From Megalonaias nervosa (taxonomy: Eukaryota; Mollusca; Bivalvia; Unionida; Unionidae), in assembly GCA_016617855.1 (NCBI GenBank), contig JAECUM010001081.1, positions 1 to 64,000 on the forward strand: DNA of 64,000 bases, given 5' to 3'. The number at the start of each line of letters is the position of its first letter. Within the stretch, counting starts at the first letter, position 1. Shown one piece after another: positions 12,814-27,800 of the stretch. The position numbers and the translations under genes were made by a program. The notes under the pieces are model-generated. The model saw only the letters and a program-made list of their open reading frames with translations. It made no database searches and was not told where the DNA came from.

Positions 12814-15800
12814 AGAGATTTGGATTTTTAATGTAGCTTTAACAATTTTTCAGTCATATTGCTACGATGTCTGCAGTGTGGCAGTTTATAGCGATGTCTA
12901 CCACTGAGACATCATGTCGCAGACATGTAGCACAATGTCCCACCCAGTATCATTATCCTGACACCATGCCAATCAGTCCTAACACTAACCTCTTAATGCT
13001 GAATGCCAAGCAAGGCAGCTGTTAGTACCATTTTTATAAGTCTGTGGTAAGACTTGGCCAGGGTTTGAACCCACGACATCCTACATCAGGGGCAGACACT
13101 CAAACCACCAGGCCACCAGAGTGGTTGTCAATAATCCTGATATATTTGAAAACCTAACATCAATGATGCTGGTAATTTATATGACATAACATCAATAATA
13201 CTGACAATTATTATGGCATAACATCACTGATTCTGACAATATTTATGGCATAACATCATTTATACCAACGAGTTTTTATGATTGAACATCAATACTGCAA
13301 GAAACATTGACATAACATCCATAATGATGATAATTTTTATGGCAATAACATCAATGATACTTATAATTTTTTATGACAATGACATCAATGATGCTGATAA
13401 CTTTTATGACAATGATAATTTTTATGACATAACACCAATGACAGTGATAATCTTTACAACATAACATCAATGATGCTGATGAGTTTTATAACATTACATC
13501 AATGATGATAATAATTCTGATGGCATAATATCAATGATGTACAGATGCTTCATTACACACCAAGTATATGTGGTTTTGTTAACCAATGTTTGATTTCTGG
13601 TTGAGTTACAGAAGTCTTAATTTTTTTAAGGCAAATCAGTAGCAAACTGTGTGGAATTAGCTATCAAACTTCAGTCATTTTCTCTCATATAAATGCACCA
13701 TTAACCCCCAAAGTTTTCTCTGACAACTAATTCATAAACATAATGGCTGAAACATTTCTGATTAACAGCTTATCAATTTGGGGTTTTTTTTCAATGAAAC
13801 ATGAGATCCAATTTTAATGCTATAATGTAAACCATAGCTACTGTATATATTCATTTATAAGTCAAATCCAACCGCATACTGCAATAATGCACTGACAGAT
13901 CTGGGTCTATGCACTGTGCTAGGAGTAATCAGTAGAAAAACATTAACCTGATCTGCATGTGCATTATGTGTCACAGCAGATCAGGGTCTATGTTGTTTGC
14001 AGTTAACTCAACTTGCAAGCCAGTGTATGTCAGATATTTCAGTTAGAAATAGAAATGACATTGGAATTATCATTGTTTATCTTACCTCATGTTTGGCAAA
14101 CTTTGGGTCACGAGAATAGATGCGCAGGTCCCACTGACATGGGGCACTAAGGTCAATTTCCTTGGCTAGTTTGGTCAACATGTCGTTCTGGTTGGCAGCA
14201 TACTGGTAGGCCAGCGTGATGTGCAACTGTTTTTTGTGAGTCTCCATGCTGATGCCTAAACCAGCCAAAAAGGGAATCTCATTAACTTGGACTTGAAACT
14301 TTATAACTGCGAAGACAGCCAAATAAAACACTCACATGTGTATCCAATGAAAAGATGCAGGAAGGTAAGCCCACCCCACCCCATTTTACAAAACTTATTG
14401 TATATACCCGCTATAAGTCAGGTCCAACTGTAAACTACACAGATCCAGATCTTCTGTCTCATAATGGCAGATTTGGGTATATGCAATTTGTTAGGAGTAA
14501 CAAACAATATAAAACCAGATCTGACAGCGCATTATGCAATGACAGATCTGGGTCTGTGTCATTTGAAGTAGGACTCAACTTTAAACAAGTAAATTTGAAC
14601 TCATCTATCCTTTCTCGCCATTATTTTGTTTGTCTGCCTCCTTAAAAGTTTGTCTCATATACGAATGAAAAAGTGAGATGAAAAAAACTTGAAGGTAAGC
14701 CCACCACCTCTTCCCAAATTTACAAACCTAGTAAACAAGCCTCAAAATAATTGAACCAATACATTCCATTTTAACCAGTTTTAGTTTACCTGCCTTACTG
14801 AACATTTATTTTACGTACAAACAGAAAGTACTCATCAAACATAAGTTTCACTGTCCTTATTCTTTTAGTAAGAAATATGATTCATTATCGAGAGAATTTT
14901 CTACACTTTTAGAATGTACTGCCAAATTTATCTCACATTTCTAAAGATACTTTTGTCTCTATATTCTTCTTCTCTTAAACATCTTAACTGTGAGGGACAT
15001 ATTCCATAATAGTCTATCTTTACTTCTGAGCTGAGTTATCAGGGGTGCCTCCTTGTTTGTATTATCAGGAAAGACATCATATTCAATTTCATGGTTCTTG
15101 TTTATTTGAATCTGAAAATACATGGGGGGGGGTGTATGTGTGTGTGTGTGTGTTTTTAACCAAGCTTTAAAAAATTTTGTTTTACTGCTAAGTTGACTGC
15201 GGTATAGCAGTTTATAATGATGTCTAGCACTGGGGCATCATGCTGCAGACATGAAGCATCATGTTCCACCCAGTCACATTATAATGACACCAGGCCAACC
15301 AGTCCTAATACTAATTTCTTATTGATGAGCGAAAAGCGAGGCAGCTGCTAGTACAATTTTTCTAAATCTTTGGTATGACTTGGCCAGGGTTCAAACCCAT
15401 GACCTCCCAAATCCAAGGTGCATGCTCTAACCACTTAGACCACTGAAGCAATGTGTATTCAAATTCATGGTCCTGCCTTGTGTGTATTATCAGATATGAC
15501 ATGGTATTCAATTCACGGTTCTTGTTTACATGTATTATCAGAAAAGACATGGTATTCAATTTCATGGTCCCACCTAATGTGAATTATTTGATAAGACATG
15601 GTATTCAATTTCATGGTCCTGCCTTTTGTGTATTATCAGCAGGGCTGGCAGAAGCAATGTGCAAGCATTGCACTTGCTAAGGAGCCATTTTCAGAGAGGT
15701 ACCAAATCGGAGCAGAAAAGGGGCAGAAAAATCAGTCAAGGAAGCTAAGATGAAACAAAACCTTTGTGTTCTTTTCATATGAAAATCTTATTATTTGGTC

Positions 15801-18800
15801 AAAATTTATACTAATTTCTTGCAAACTTTCCTATTGGCCAACATGTTAATGATGGGGGAGGGATGACAAATGTCTGAATCGCACAGGGCACCATATTGCT
15901 TCATGCATGCCCAGATTATCAGGAAAGACATGATATTCAATTTAACTGTTCCTGTTTATGTGTATTATCAGGAAAGAAATGGTATTCAATTTCATGGTTC
16001 ATGTTTATGTGTATCATCAGGAAAGACATGGTAACTATTCAGTTTCATTGTTCCCGTTTATGTGCATTATCAGGAAAGACATGGTATTCAATTTCGTGGT
16101 TCTTATTTAGGTGTATAATCAGGAAAGACATGGTATTGAAATACATGGTTCATGTTTATGTGTATTATAAGGAAAGATACGGTATCCAAATTTTATGGTT
16201 CTTTTTTATTTGTATTATCAGGAAAGACATGGTATTTAATTTCATGGTTCTTGTCTATGTATGGAAAAAGAAAATCACAACAAGTAGTAGTTAGACTTCC
16301 ACAAAACTGTACAGTAAGACTAACATCATGTATATACTGCATATACCATTCTGGTATGGGAGGAGGAGCAATGCACTGTGGCCAGACTCAGAACCTCATT
16401 TGAATTATTAATGTGATCCCAACTGTAGGTGGTCTTCCAGAACTAACACTTGCTTTTTGAATCTGTTTAAAATTCTCAATTATCAGACTTTGAGTTGTAT
16501 CAAAACATTATCAGAAAAGCTATATTTAAAGGCAAAACTGTTATATTCTCATCATGTCATTACTTAGACAACCTACCTTCCTTTTTTAACTCCGCCGAGA
16601 ACTGGCTTACCACCTCAGACAGGTATCTAAAATAAGTATCTGGGACAAAAAGCCCAATAAAGTTGTTCTGGCTGAAGAAATCAAGCTGTAGTGATCCAGG
16701 TGCCTGTTTTAAGACTGTTTCTGCTTTGTTCAATGCCTGTTTTAGCACTGAAACTTTACTGTCGTCCACCTGTAGTCAGACAGGATACAAGTCAAAGAAA
16801 TAAATTGGCTTACATACTCATACACGACCCTGAGACACCCACTCAAGGAAAACCAGTAATCTGGAACTTCAAGTATATATGACCATGAGATACACATTCA
16901 TGGACAACCAGTAATCTAGCACTACAAGCATATATGACCCTCAAACACTCACTCCAGGACAACCAGTTTTCTTGCACTACAAGCATACATGGTCTTCATA
17001 TACTCACACCATGACAACCAGTCATCTTGCACTACAAGCAAACATGGCCCTCAGATACTCACTCCAGAACAAGTAGTCATCTGGTGCTACAAGTATACAT
17101 GGCCCTCAGATATTCACACCAGGACAACCAGTCATCTTGCACTACAAGCAAACATGGCCCTCAGATACTCACATCAGGACAACCAGTCATCTTGCACTAG
17201 AAGCATACATGACCCTCAGATACTCACTCCAGGACAACCAGTCATCTAGTGCTACAAGCATACATGGCCCTCAGATACTCATTCCAGGACAACCAGTCAT
17301 CTAGTGCTACAAGTATACATGACCCTCAGATACTCACTCCAGAACAACCAGTCATCTAGTGCTATAAGTATACATGGCCCTCAGATACTCACTCCAGGAC
17401 AACCAGTCATCTAGTGTTACAAGTATACATGGCCCTCAGATACTCACTCCAGGACAACCAGTCATCTAGTGCTACAAGCATACATGACCCTCAGATACTC
17501 ACTCAAGGACAACCAGTCATCTAGTGCTACAAGCATACATGACCCTCAGACACTCACTCCAGGACAACCAGTCTAGTGCTACAAGCATACATGGCCCTCA
17601 GATACTCACTCCAGGACAACCAGTCATCTTGCACTACAAGCATACATGACCCTCAGACACTCACTCCAGGGCAACCAGTCTAGTGCTACAAGCATACATG
17701 ACCCTCAGACACTCACTCCAGGACAACCAGTCTAGTGCTACAAGCATACATGGCCCTCAAATACTCACTCCAGGACAACCAGTCATCTTGCACTACAAGC
17801 ATACATGACCCTCAGACACTCACTCCAGGACAACCAGTTTAGTGCTACAAACATACATGACCCTCAGACACTCACTCCAGGACAACCAGTCATCTAGTGC
17901 TACAAGCATACATGACCCTCAGACACTCACTCCAGGACAACCAGTCTAGCGCTACAAGCATACATGGCCCTCAGATACTCACTCCAGGACAACCAGTCAT
18001 CTTGCACTACAAGCATACATGACCCTCAGACACTCACTCCAGGACAACCAGTCTAGTGCTACAAACATACATGACCCTCAGACACTCACTCCAGGACAAC
18101 CAGTCATCTAGTGCTACAAGCATACATGACCCTCAGACACTCACTCCAGGACAACCAGTCTAGCGCTACAAGCATACATGGCCCTCAGATACTCACTCCA
18201 GGACAACCAGTCATCCAGTACTACAAGCATACATGGCCCTCAGATACTCACTCCAGGACAACCAGCCATCTTGCACTACAAGCATACATGACCCTCAGAT
18301 ACTCACTCCAGAACAACCAGTCATCTAGTGCTATAAGTATACATGGCCCTCAGATACTCACTCCAGGACAACCAGTCATCTACCACTACATGAATAATAT
18401 CAAACATGCAAAACAACATTTAATCCTATCAAAACAAAGTCAAAAGGAGAAGGAATTTATCAGAGAGAGAGAGAGAGAGAGAGATGTACCTGTATGAAAG
18501 AATTAACTCTGGATATTTTCAAAGAAGATCGAAGATCTACCTTTTACCTTTCAATGAGTGTATATTTTTTGACCAGGAAAAATCCATTCACTCAAAATAT
18601 AAGAAGTCAAAGTAAAAAAATATTGTATAAACTGTTAAGAACTTATCAGGTAATAAAAAAAATGTTTTTAAAAATCTAACATTTACACAGAGAGATTGGA
18701 AGCATTTGTTGTCAGTCATAATGCAAAAGTAAAAATCAAAATGTAAGCCCATTATAATACAGTGTGACCCCGCTATAGCACGCTCCATTGTAACACGAAT

Positions 18801-21800
18801 TCAGATATAACATGGTCATGGTGTGGCTCCCAAAATTTCATATACATGTATTTTTCTCATACATGAAAAAAAATTCTTTCTTAAAAGTACTCAAAAAACG
18901 TAAAAAGTTTATAATCATTTTGGGGAAGAGATTGCGTATGAATAATACAAGACAATCATGGCATGGCTCCTGAAATTTTATATGTATTTTTGTTGTACAT
19001 GAAAAAATAGTTTTTTCTTCTTAAAAGTGCGAAAAATAAGGTGTAAAAAGTTTATTTATAGATCACGAAGAGCTTCACCAGTGTCACAAATTGCAATTAG
19101 TTTCCTTATTGGAGGCAAAATATACCATCTGGCGCTTGTTTTATACTGGTGACACTGATGGCTGTTTAAACTTGTATATACAATCATTAGGGGCCCCGAG
19201 TGGCCGAGTGGTCTAAAGCGCTGTCCGTTACAGATCACTGCCATCTCACCTCTGTCTGCGTTGGTTCGAGTCTAAGATTCGGCGAATGTGGATATGTGAG
19301 AAAGCTTGCCAGTAGCTTCTCGTGGGTCGGTGGTTCTTTCCGCGGATTTCCCAGTTTCTTCCTCCACCATTAATACTGGCCGCCATGTATAGCTTATCGT
19401 CTGCTGAAAAATGGCGTTAAGCCCCACAACAACAACAACAATCATTAGTTTGGAGTGGAGAAATTCAGAGGCCCCACAAAAGGAAGTCACAAACTTGACA
19501 TAAAATGCATGGAAATTTATCTATTGTTACATAAACAAGTTCTATGTCCATACTGACAAAGCATCTTAACAGTTGACTGTTATATCATAATCCGCTTATG
19601 TTGACATCTAGCATGAGTAATGTATGTTGTGTGTGTGATTCAATTTTTAACGTAGCTTTAACAATTTTTCAGTCATATTGCTATGATGTCTGCAGTGTGG
19701 CAGTTTATAGTGATGTCTAGCACTGAGGCATCATGCCACAAACATGTAGCATGATGTCCCACCCTGTCACATTATCCTGACACCATGCCAACCAGTCCTA
19801 ACAGTAACCTCTTAAGGCTGAGTGCCAAGCGAGGCAGCTGTTAGTACCATTTTTATAAGTCTTTGGTATGACTCGGCTGGGGATCCAACCCATGACCTCC
19901 TGCATTCGAGGCAGACGCTCTAACCACTAGGCCACCGGAGGGGTGTACTGTATGTTGTAAGATATCTGCTTTTTTAGTTTTTGACATTTCTGGTAGCAGA
20001 GAACAACCGGACGAGTCATTATCTCATAATCTATCTTTCGTTGTATTTTTGGCCGCTCGCTAGTAATTAATATATTCACACAGACTGACATTTGTATGTG
20101 GATGATATGTAAAACTCCTCTTCTTTTCACTCAGAATTAAATCCTTTGGAACACTGACATTTAATGTAGTAATCCCTGTCATCAGACCATAACACCAATG
20201 TCTCTATCGTCCGTTGACCCTTTTTTTTACATTCTGACGCAGAAGTCAATACCAAACTTAAATAAAAGCAATGGAATCTGATGGATTGTTTCATTTTCCA
20301 ACATGACTGGAACACAATTACTGTGCCGTGAAAGTTTCATTTCTGCAGGAAAAAAGTTTATGCTTACGAATACTACCAAAAGCAGCTTAAAACACAAACT
20401 AACTTTTAAAGACTTTTAAAGACTTGGGACGTACTGAAAAGTAAATGTGCTTCATCATTCGTTATGTGATTGTGCTAATTTTTTCCCACTGAATTCAGAC
20501 CTATATGACCTGTGACAAAATTATTGAATACGTTAAATCTCTGTGTATGCATATTTTTGATAGAATTACTTGTATTGTGGATTCAATGTAAGTGATGAGA
20601 TTCGCAGGTGAATACATGGTGTTGATACCCTATTCATGCTATACATTAGACATGTATATATAAACAGTATACATGTATATGTACCAATGCGTGGTTCTCT
20701 GAATAAAGTAAAATATTATATATGCCTTCTCTGTTTTCACTACAGGCGTATTTCTCATTTAATATGCATCAATTTAAGATGGTAACTGTGCTAATGAAGC
20801 AGGTATTTTTGCACCCGCATTTATTAATACCCCCCCTTCACACATTTTTTCAGGTACATGCATCCTTTTCTTCAGCTAACTGACCTGGTTGCTTATAACA
20901 TGGTTCAGTCCATAATACGGTCGGATTCTATGGCCCCCAACTACCATGTTATAGCGGGGTCACACTGTATAAGCAGACTGTAACAAAAAGAGGAATTTAT
21001 CATATAATAATATGGTATGGCTTACTGTGAAAAATGGAGTTAGGGTTATGTGGGGAAAATAAGAGTGAGCCCCATTCCAGCCACAAGTTGAGAGAGACTT
21101 TTCGAAAAACACCGTCAGCTGTTTCAGTAGGGGTCCCACAGGACAGAGGTACAGCATGTACTGTCTAGGCTCATTACTGTCCAGGTTGGGGTCATTTACA
21201 TGAGACAGAAGCCTGAAAAGTTAAAACAGAAATATGGCATATGCTTTCCTTCAATTAAATCTGTGAATAAAAGAAACAAGTATCACATGTATGTCTTACG
21301 TGAATAGCATTCAGATAATGCTTATGCATCAGAGACAGGAACTCCCACCAGTGAATAAAAGAAACAAGTATCACATATGTCTTACGTGAATAGCATTCAG
21401 ATAATGCTTATGCATCAGAGACAGGAACTCCCACCAGTGAATAAAAGAAACAAGTATCACATATGTCTTATGTGAATAGCATTCAGATAATGCTTATGCA
21501 TCAGAGACAGGAACTCCCACCAGTGAATAAAAGAAACAAGTATCACATATGTCTTATGTGAATAGCATTCAGATAATGTTTATGCAGCTGAGACAGGAAC
21601 TCCCACCATGTCATGATACAAACTTCAGAGTAAAATTATTCCAAGGTTTTAATTCAATACAGAAATAACTTTAAAACACTTTAGCAATGGCCCCTAACAA
21701 AAAGCACTGTACATGTCATTGCTGATGATGATACTGCTAATGCCACTTAAGAAGTGATACCGTCTCATTATTCAATGGTGAGACAAACACTTTAACATTA

Positions 21801-24800
21801 GACACTACTGATGCCACTTGAGAGGTGATACCCATGTTTCATCATTTAATGGTGAGACAACCACTTTAACATTAGACACTGCTGCTGCCACTGGACAAGT
21901 GATACCCATGTCTCATCATTCAAAGATGAGACAAATACTTTAACATTAGACATTGCTGCTGCCACTGGACAAGTGATACCCATGTCTCATCATTCAAAGA
22001 GGAGATAAACACTTTGACATTTGACATTGCTGCTACCACTGGAGAAGTGATACCCGTGTCTCATCATTCAAAGATGAGATAAACATTTTAACATTAAACA
22101 TTGCTGCTGCCACTGGCGAAGTGATACCAATGTCTCATTGTTCAAAGGTGTGACAAAACTACACATTTTTGGAATGTATGAAATAACCCTCTGACGAGCA
22201 TCCATGAGAATGATCCAAAAATCCAAGAAGGAATAAAATATGGCTATATTATTGATTTGCTGAATGAATGAATTTTTGTATATATGAACTGGCATACTGA
22301 ACTTAGAACAGTTTTCCATCACCCATCTTCTGTGTTAAAAAGGCATGTAAAGTCAAAGTAAGCCATTTCGTATGATTATAAAGTTAAAAAGTAAGCCATT
22401 TTTGTATGATTATAAAATCAAAATGCAAGCCATTTCATAAGATTTACGGAGTCAAAAGCCTCTGAAAAGTCAACCAACTGAACATCAAAAGACCTCCTCG
22501 CTTAATTATTTCTTAGCAATTACCTAATGAGAAAATATATTCTCTGTTGAAGAATATCTTTGTGTAATCACACCTGCATAAAGCCTCTTAAATTTTGCTA
22601 AGACCTTCATACCAAATATTAAGATGTTCGTTAAAAATACTGGTCAAAATTTCATTAAGAATATCTAGTATAGATATGCATCTGCATGTATTAAGCCACC
22701 AAAGGAGTCTTTTTTATGTAAAGGACAGATTATGCTTTTCAATCTATTGTTTGGGAATCGTCTGGAGTAAAAACAATTTATTATGTAGTCTGAATAAACA
22801 ATGGTACATGTAAGTCTATAAAAACACATTCTTTATCAATTCAGCTATGGACCATCAAATTTTTATTACTTCACATTTAAACTGCTTTTCAAAATTTCAA
22901 TATCAGAAACACAACTTTGAAAAACATCATGCTAATGTCACAATATTCAAAATCTACTTTATATACTGTAATCATATTTTAAAATATTCATACCCATTAA
23001 TACAGGATATCTTATAATTCATAAATCTTTCCCCAGTAAGTGTTTGTTTAATTAGCTTCCAAAACTCTTTATGATCTGACCTTGACTGAATTATTTATTT
23101 TTCATTCATGCTCGTATAACTTTCATATTTCAAACTAACCATAATTTTAAACTCATTTATTTTTGTTCTATATTCACTTACATTTTTATGGAAACATAAT
23201 ACCAAAATATAGTATAAGATAACAGCTTTTGCTTTTTCAACAAGATTACATTATTGGTCCCACCAAGGCGGCTGAGTATTTCTATCTTTGAGAACATTTT
23301 AGATCATGCATGTGACTGATTTCTGACATACATCAGTGAATCACACTGTACAGTGTCATCAGTCCCCTGTATCACAGCATCATTTGTAAAACTGAAATTA
23401 AACTGAAAATATTAATGGAGCCTTGGTCTGAAAGCTCACATAATCTGTGTTGCCTGAAAGCTCACATAATCTGTGTTGCCTGAAAGCTCATATAATCTGT
23501 GTTGCCTGAAAGCTCACATAATCTGTGTTGCCTAAAAGCTTACATAATCTGTGTTACATGCATATTTTTTTATATTCTGCCTCCTCAGCACAGAATCACC
23601 TGTGAACCTCATGTAAGGCTGAAACATGGAAAAAAAATACATTGCTTCTGTATATTGCAGTATGTCCCTCAATATATTTTTAACTAGAAAAAATTACTAA
23701 AACACCATGTGTGACTTGTTGTCCACAAAAAGGTAATACAACTCAGCCTGATTCTGATAACATGGAGGGAGGTCAATTTCAAGCACTCCATCAAAATTTT
23801 TGATCACTCTACTGACTGAGCTAATAGAACCATGAGATTCACCATGGTGAAATTCTCATATGGCCATATAGCATAAGTGTTCAATTTGGGTAGCTGTGGT
23901 GGCTCAGTGGTTAGCATGCTGGACTCATGACCAATAGATGCAGGTTCAAATCCTACCGTAAGACCAGCCTGGGTCAGCCATCATGATGTGTCCTTAGGCA
24001 AGGCACTTGAGTCCAATTGCCTAGTCACTATATAACCTACTTGTGCTGTTGTACCATAAAACACCAAACCAAAAAAATAAACCAGTTAAGAACTTATTAC
24101 AATGGGGAGAGGATGACAGGCACTTTTGTTGATGGAAGGGGCACCTTATTTGTAAAAAAAAAAAAAAATGTCAGTAAATGTATTGAAATTCAGAATGTGT
24201 CTTTATTTGTATCAATCTCAATCACTGAGAATTATAAAAGCATGTATGTAAATAAAATTTTTTTACAGAAGTTTTGCATGTACAATGCAGCTCAGCACCA
24301 CCATTATTTATATTTAAAATGACAGTATTTTGTGATAGACGATAATCTATATCATATATACTTATATCATATATACTTATAAGCCAGGCCAACTGCAAAC
24401 AAAACAGATCCTGATCTTCCATCACATAATACATAGGCAGATCAGAGTCTATGTTGTTCAATATGCTGATTACTCAAAACAAACTGTGTCAACTTGGATA
24501 TACCAGAACATTATGTGACAGCAGGTCTAAGTCTGTGCAGCTTGCAGTCGCTACTTGACTAACAAGTGAATATATATGGTAGATATTGACAACAATATTC
24601 ACCTTTTTATTTCATTTTAATATCGAACTGGGCACGATAACGATGCCATTCCAGCAGCATTTCATTGATTTTTTTTTTCTTCAGAAAGGAATATGTATAC
24701 ATGAAGTAGTGCTTTATGGCACCTCACCGTAAAAGTTTCTTCCCACTTTCAATTCGGGGTTGTAGAATATCTGATGCATCCTTGGTGCATGTCGTAAGAG

Positions 24801-27800
24801 TCGACTAAGTGGGAGGCAACCCATTTCCCGTGGGTTGTGTCCCATGTCGTAGGAGGGGATCCTAGTAGTCAAGGAGAGGAGAGGCTAAAGGCTGCCCCTC
24901 CAATGCGATACACTATTTTGGCCATAACTTCAGCTCAACAGGTAGTCAAAACGGCCCAGTCTAATCAACTGACTAGTCACACCAGGCTATCTTAAAAATA
25001 TCCAGCTTAACTGTTTGACACAAAGATGGCCAGTGAATAAGGAAATAACATTTCATGTGGTACAATGACCTCTTAACTTTGATTTATATTTGAGGTTTGT
25101 AAAAGTGCTTCCAAATATGTTAGATTTATCCATTTTCAGGCAGAAACTGCAATTATGTGGCAAACAATATGTAGGTCAGGCTAAAAGGTAATTCCAAGCA
25201 AGAATACAAGAACACTTCAAGGATGTCTGTAACAAAAAATATACCCTAGTGTCTACACACTTTAACCAACCTGACCACAAAATAAATTGTGTTCAGGATC
25301 AGATAACAGAAATCATACAATCTGATCCAGAGCTAGTAGCAAAATTTATTGGAACAATAGAACACTTTACTGGATACACCAATTACACACTCTACACCCA
25401 GTAGGGATCGACATATCTGTTTAAATGGGAGTCCAGGGCATTTTTAACTGAATTTATTATATTTCTTCCAATGAGAACTTACATGTTCTGGACCCAATGT
25501 CATTTGCTGGAATTAATCAATTCTTTTGAGGAAACATCTTCTTCCTATTACCGTCCATGCATTCAAATGATTACATCATAAGCCATGATACAATCCCTTT
25601 GCAACACAACTGCTATACATACAATATAAATTACAGATGTGTGTCATGTGCAGTAGCATTTAAATATCCCCAATCCCTGGAGCACCACATTAATATTACA
25701 CATACTGGTTTATGAGTGTCTTGCCTGTCATCAATGTAATAAAATCTTCAAAAGAAAGGAAAATTTAAAACGAAACATGACAAGAAACACCAGAGTTCGA
25801 GGTACACCTCTTCAATTGGATCAAAAAATGTATCTATCGGTAATATGGATACAGTATATCCAAATGGGTTGGAGATTCTAAACAATATGGAAACCACCTC
25901 TCATGAAGGATACACATTTGAGGACATAATGTGTTAGGTAATGAATTGGAACTTTACACTGGTTGAGGCAACTGTATTTTATTCAGCTAGCGCCTCACCC
26001 AACAAACAGCTTTGAGAAGCAGTGATGCCATTTGGAGACATGTACGACAATGTTACAATTCGTCCTTTTGTGAACCCAGTGGATAATCAATAATCCCGCC
26101 AGGATTAAAATTAAATTATCAATACAATATTCTGGCAGTCAGTGAATCAACTACTAACCTGTATAATATCTCAGCGGTTTTATGTTACATTACAAAATCT
26201 GTGTTTATCTACACCAAATAGAAAACACAGCAATTGTAATATAAAAAAATAAAAATAAAAATTTCTAAAGATTTATCTAGTCATTTCTTCGTTTTTACCC
26301 CTATTTGCACACTAAGCATATTTTTGTTTTTAATGTTTTATTGCCATTTTAACTGAATCCCGGTTGCATGACAATTGTATCATCTCAAACCTGGTTGCAT
26401 CAGCTTAAAATAAATACAACGACTGCAATAAAAGGCCCTGGCAAAATGAATAATTGTCACGTGACCACAATTGCAGCTACACCAGCTGCATTGACAGCAC
26501 TGGCTGCTTATGGGTGCATAAACCTCTCACTGTCAAGATACAGTGATTAGTAGAAAAAATGAATTAACAAGATCATATCCCACTTATGAGTTACTAAGAT
26601 AACGAAACTGGTCAGGGACCTGGGGTGACTAGACCACCCAAGGAGATGAGAGGGAATGCCTCCGCATCCAATCAGGTATCGCCTTCATAAAAAGAACAGC
26701 AAACTACTGGCCACAGAAACAATAAGAATAGTAAGATTTCTGGCTCTGCTACTAAGAAACCGGGTAGATCCAACCCACCAAAAGAGCAGCAGATTGCTTG
26801 CACCAGTGGTAATACACGCTCTAAACCAAATAAAGAAAGAATGAAATAATCAGCTAGACTTTCAAATCATGATCTGACAATCCTATCAAACTATTTAATA
26901 AGTTGTGCACTCTAATGAGTGCAGACACTGGGGAGTCCCCTATTATCTGACCAGGAAAAGACCCCAAGAGTGCTGTACTCCCCCTACATTCATAAAAATT
27001 ACTGACACCATAATACAATAGTACTTTTAGGATAAAAGGCAAACATCGATGAAATTAGTCTTCTGCTTAAAGAACAGGATCCAATAACTGTCTGCCTTCA
27101 GGAGACATTTCTGAAGGAAAACGACAGGATTATGTTTAGAAATTTCATGACGTACAGCAGCTTTTACAAAAAAGCAACTGGTGAAGTGTCCATCATCATA
27201 AATATAACTCCTCATAGACAAATTAATCTCAATAATACTCTGCAGTATACAGTATAACCGTTTGTGTGTCAATACATAAAACTTGACATTACATAAAACT
27301 CTTCTACTTGTTCAATATAGCTTTGGCCATGCACTCCAATCAATCAAGATGACATTGATTACCTTGTTAAACAGTTGCTGAACACTTTAACAGCCACCAT
27401 ACATTCTGGGGCTGTAAAGATATCAACAAGTGAAGGAAGAAGATAGAGTACTTGTTTCAAATCACAATCTTTGCCTTTTCAATTGTAAGCCATATACCTA
27501 TCTGCATCCTGTCAATGGATCCTACTCATCTATGATATGACTATCTGTAGTCCATCTCTTTTACTTGTCAGACTTCTCTTGGGAAGTTGGTGACAAATCT
27601 GTGGTAGTGACCTCTTCTAACATATATTTAAGGATTAATATTCCCAAACCTCAAGGACTTGGGCAGAAACGTAAACTGAACAAGGCGACTGAAAAACGTT
27701 TAATTCTATGTGAGTCAAAACTGACAGCTGATCATTTTGATAATGTAGCAGATCCATTACTCCTATTTACAGAGAACCTCCAGGATGTTGCCAGAGATAC

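Larger units (their letters stand above)
18760..20967. mobile_element. Non-autonomous pogo/Tigger-like DNA transposon with nested SINEs
   Basis: The left end CAGTGTGACCCCGCTATAGC is the inverse of the right end TATAGCGGGGTCACACTG. Both ends are flanked by TA (18758-18759 and 20968-20969), the target duplication of Tc1/mariner-pogo elements. No transposase-like ORF was found. Two SINEs (about 19193-19442 and 19627-19945) are inserted inside, so it is older than they are. Confidence 0.75.

Noticed and set aside
12623..12907. ORF with a long run of alternating Cys and Val
   Set aside because: It is a reading of the (TG)n microsatellite, not a protein.
14257..14331. Longer form of UBASH3 exon 5 using the acceptor near 14310
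   Set aside because: It keeps the frame but adds about 18 residues without match in the family; kept only as a possible alternative splice form.
16989..18497. Plus-strand ORFs with repeated [10 protein letters not shown] peptides
   Set aside because: They follow the 55-bp minisatellite, break whenever unit length changes, and have no start context or family match.
19193..19270. tRNA-Leu gene
   Set aside because: A and B boxes are present but the acceptor and anticodon stems do not pair, and a SINE body with ACA tail follows.
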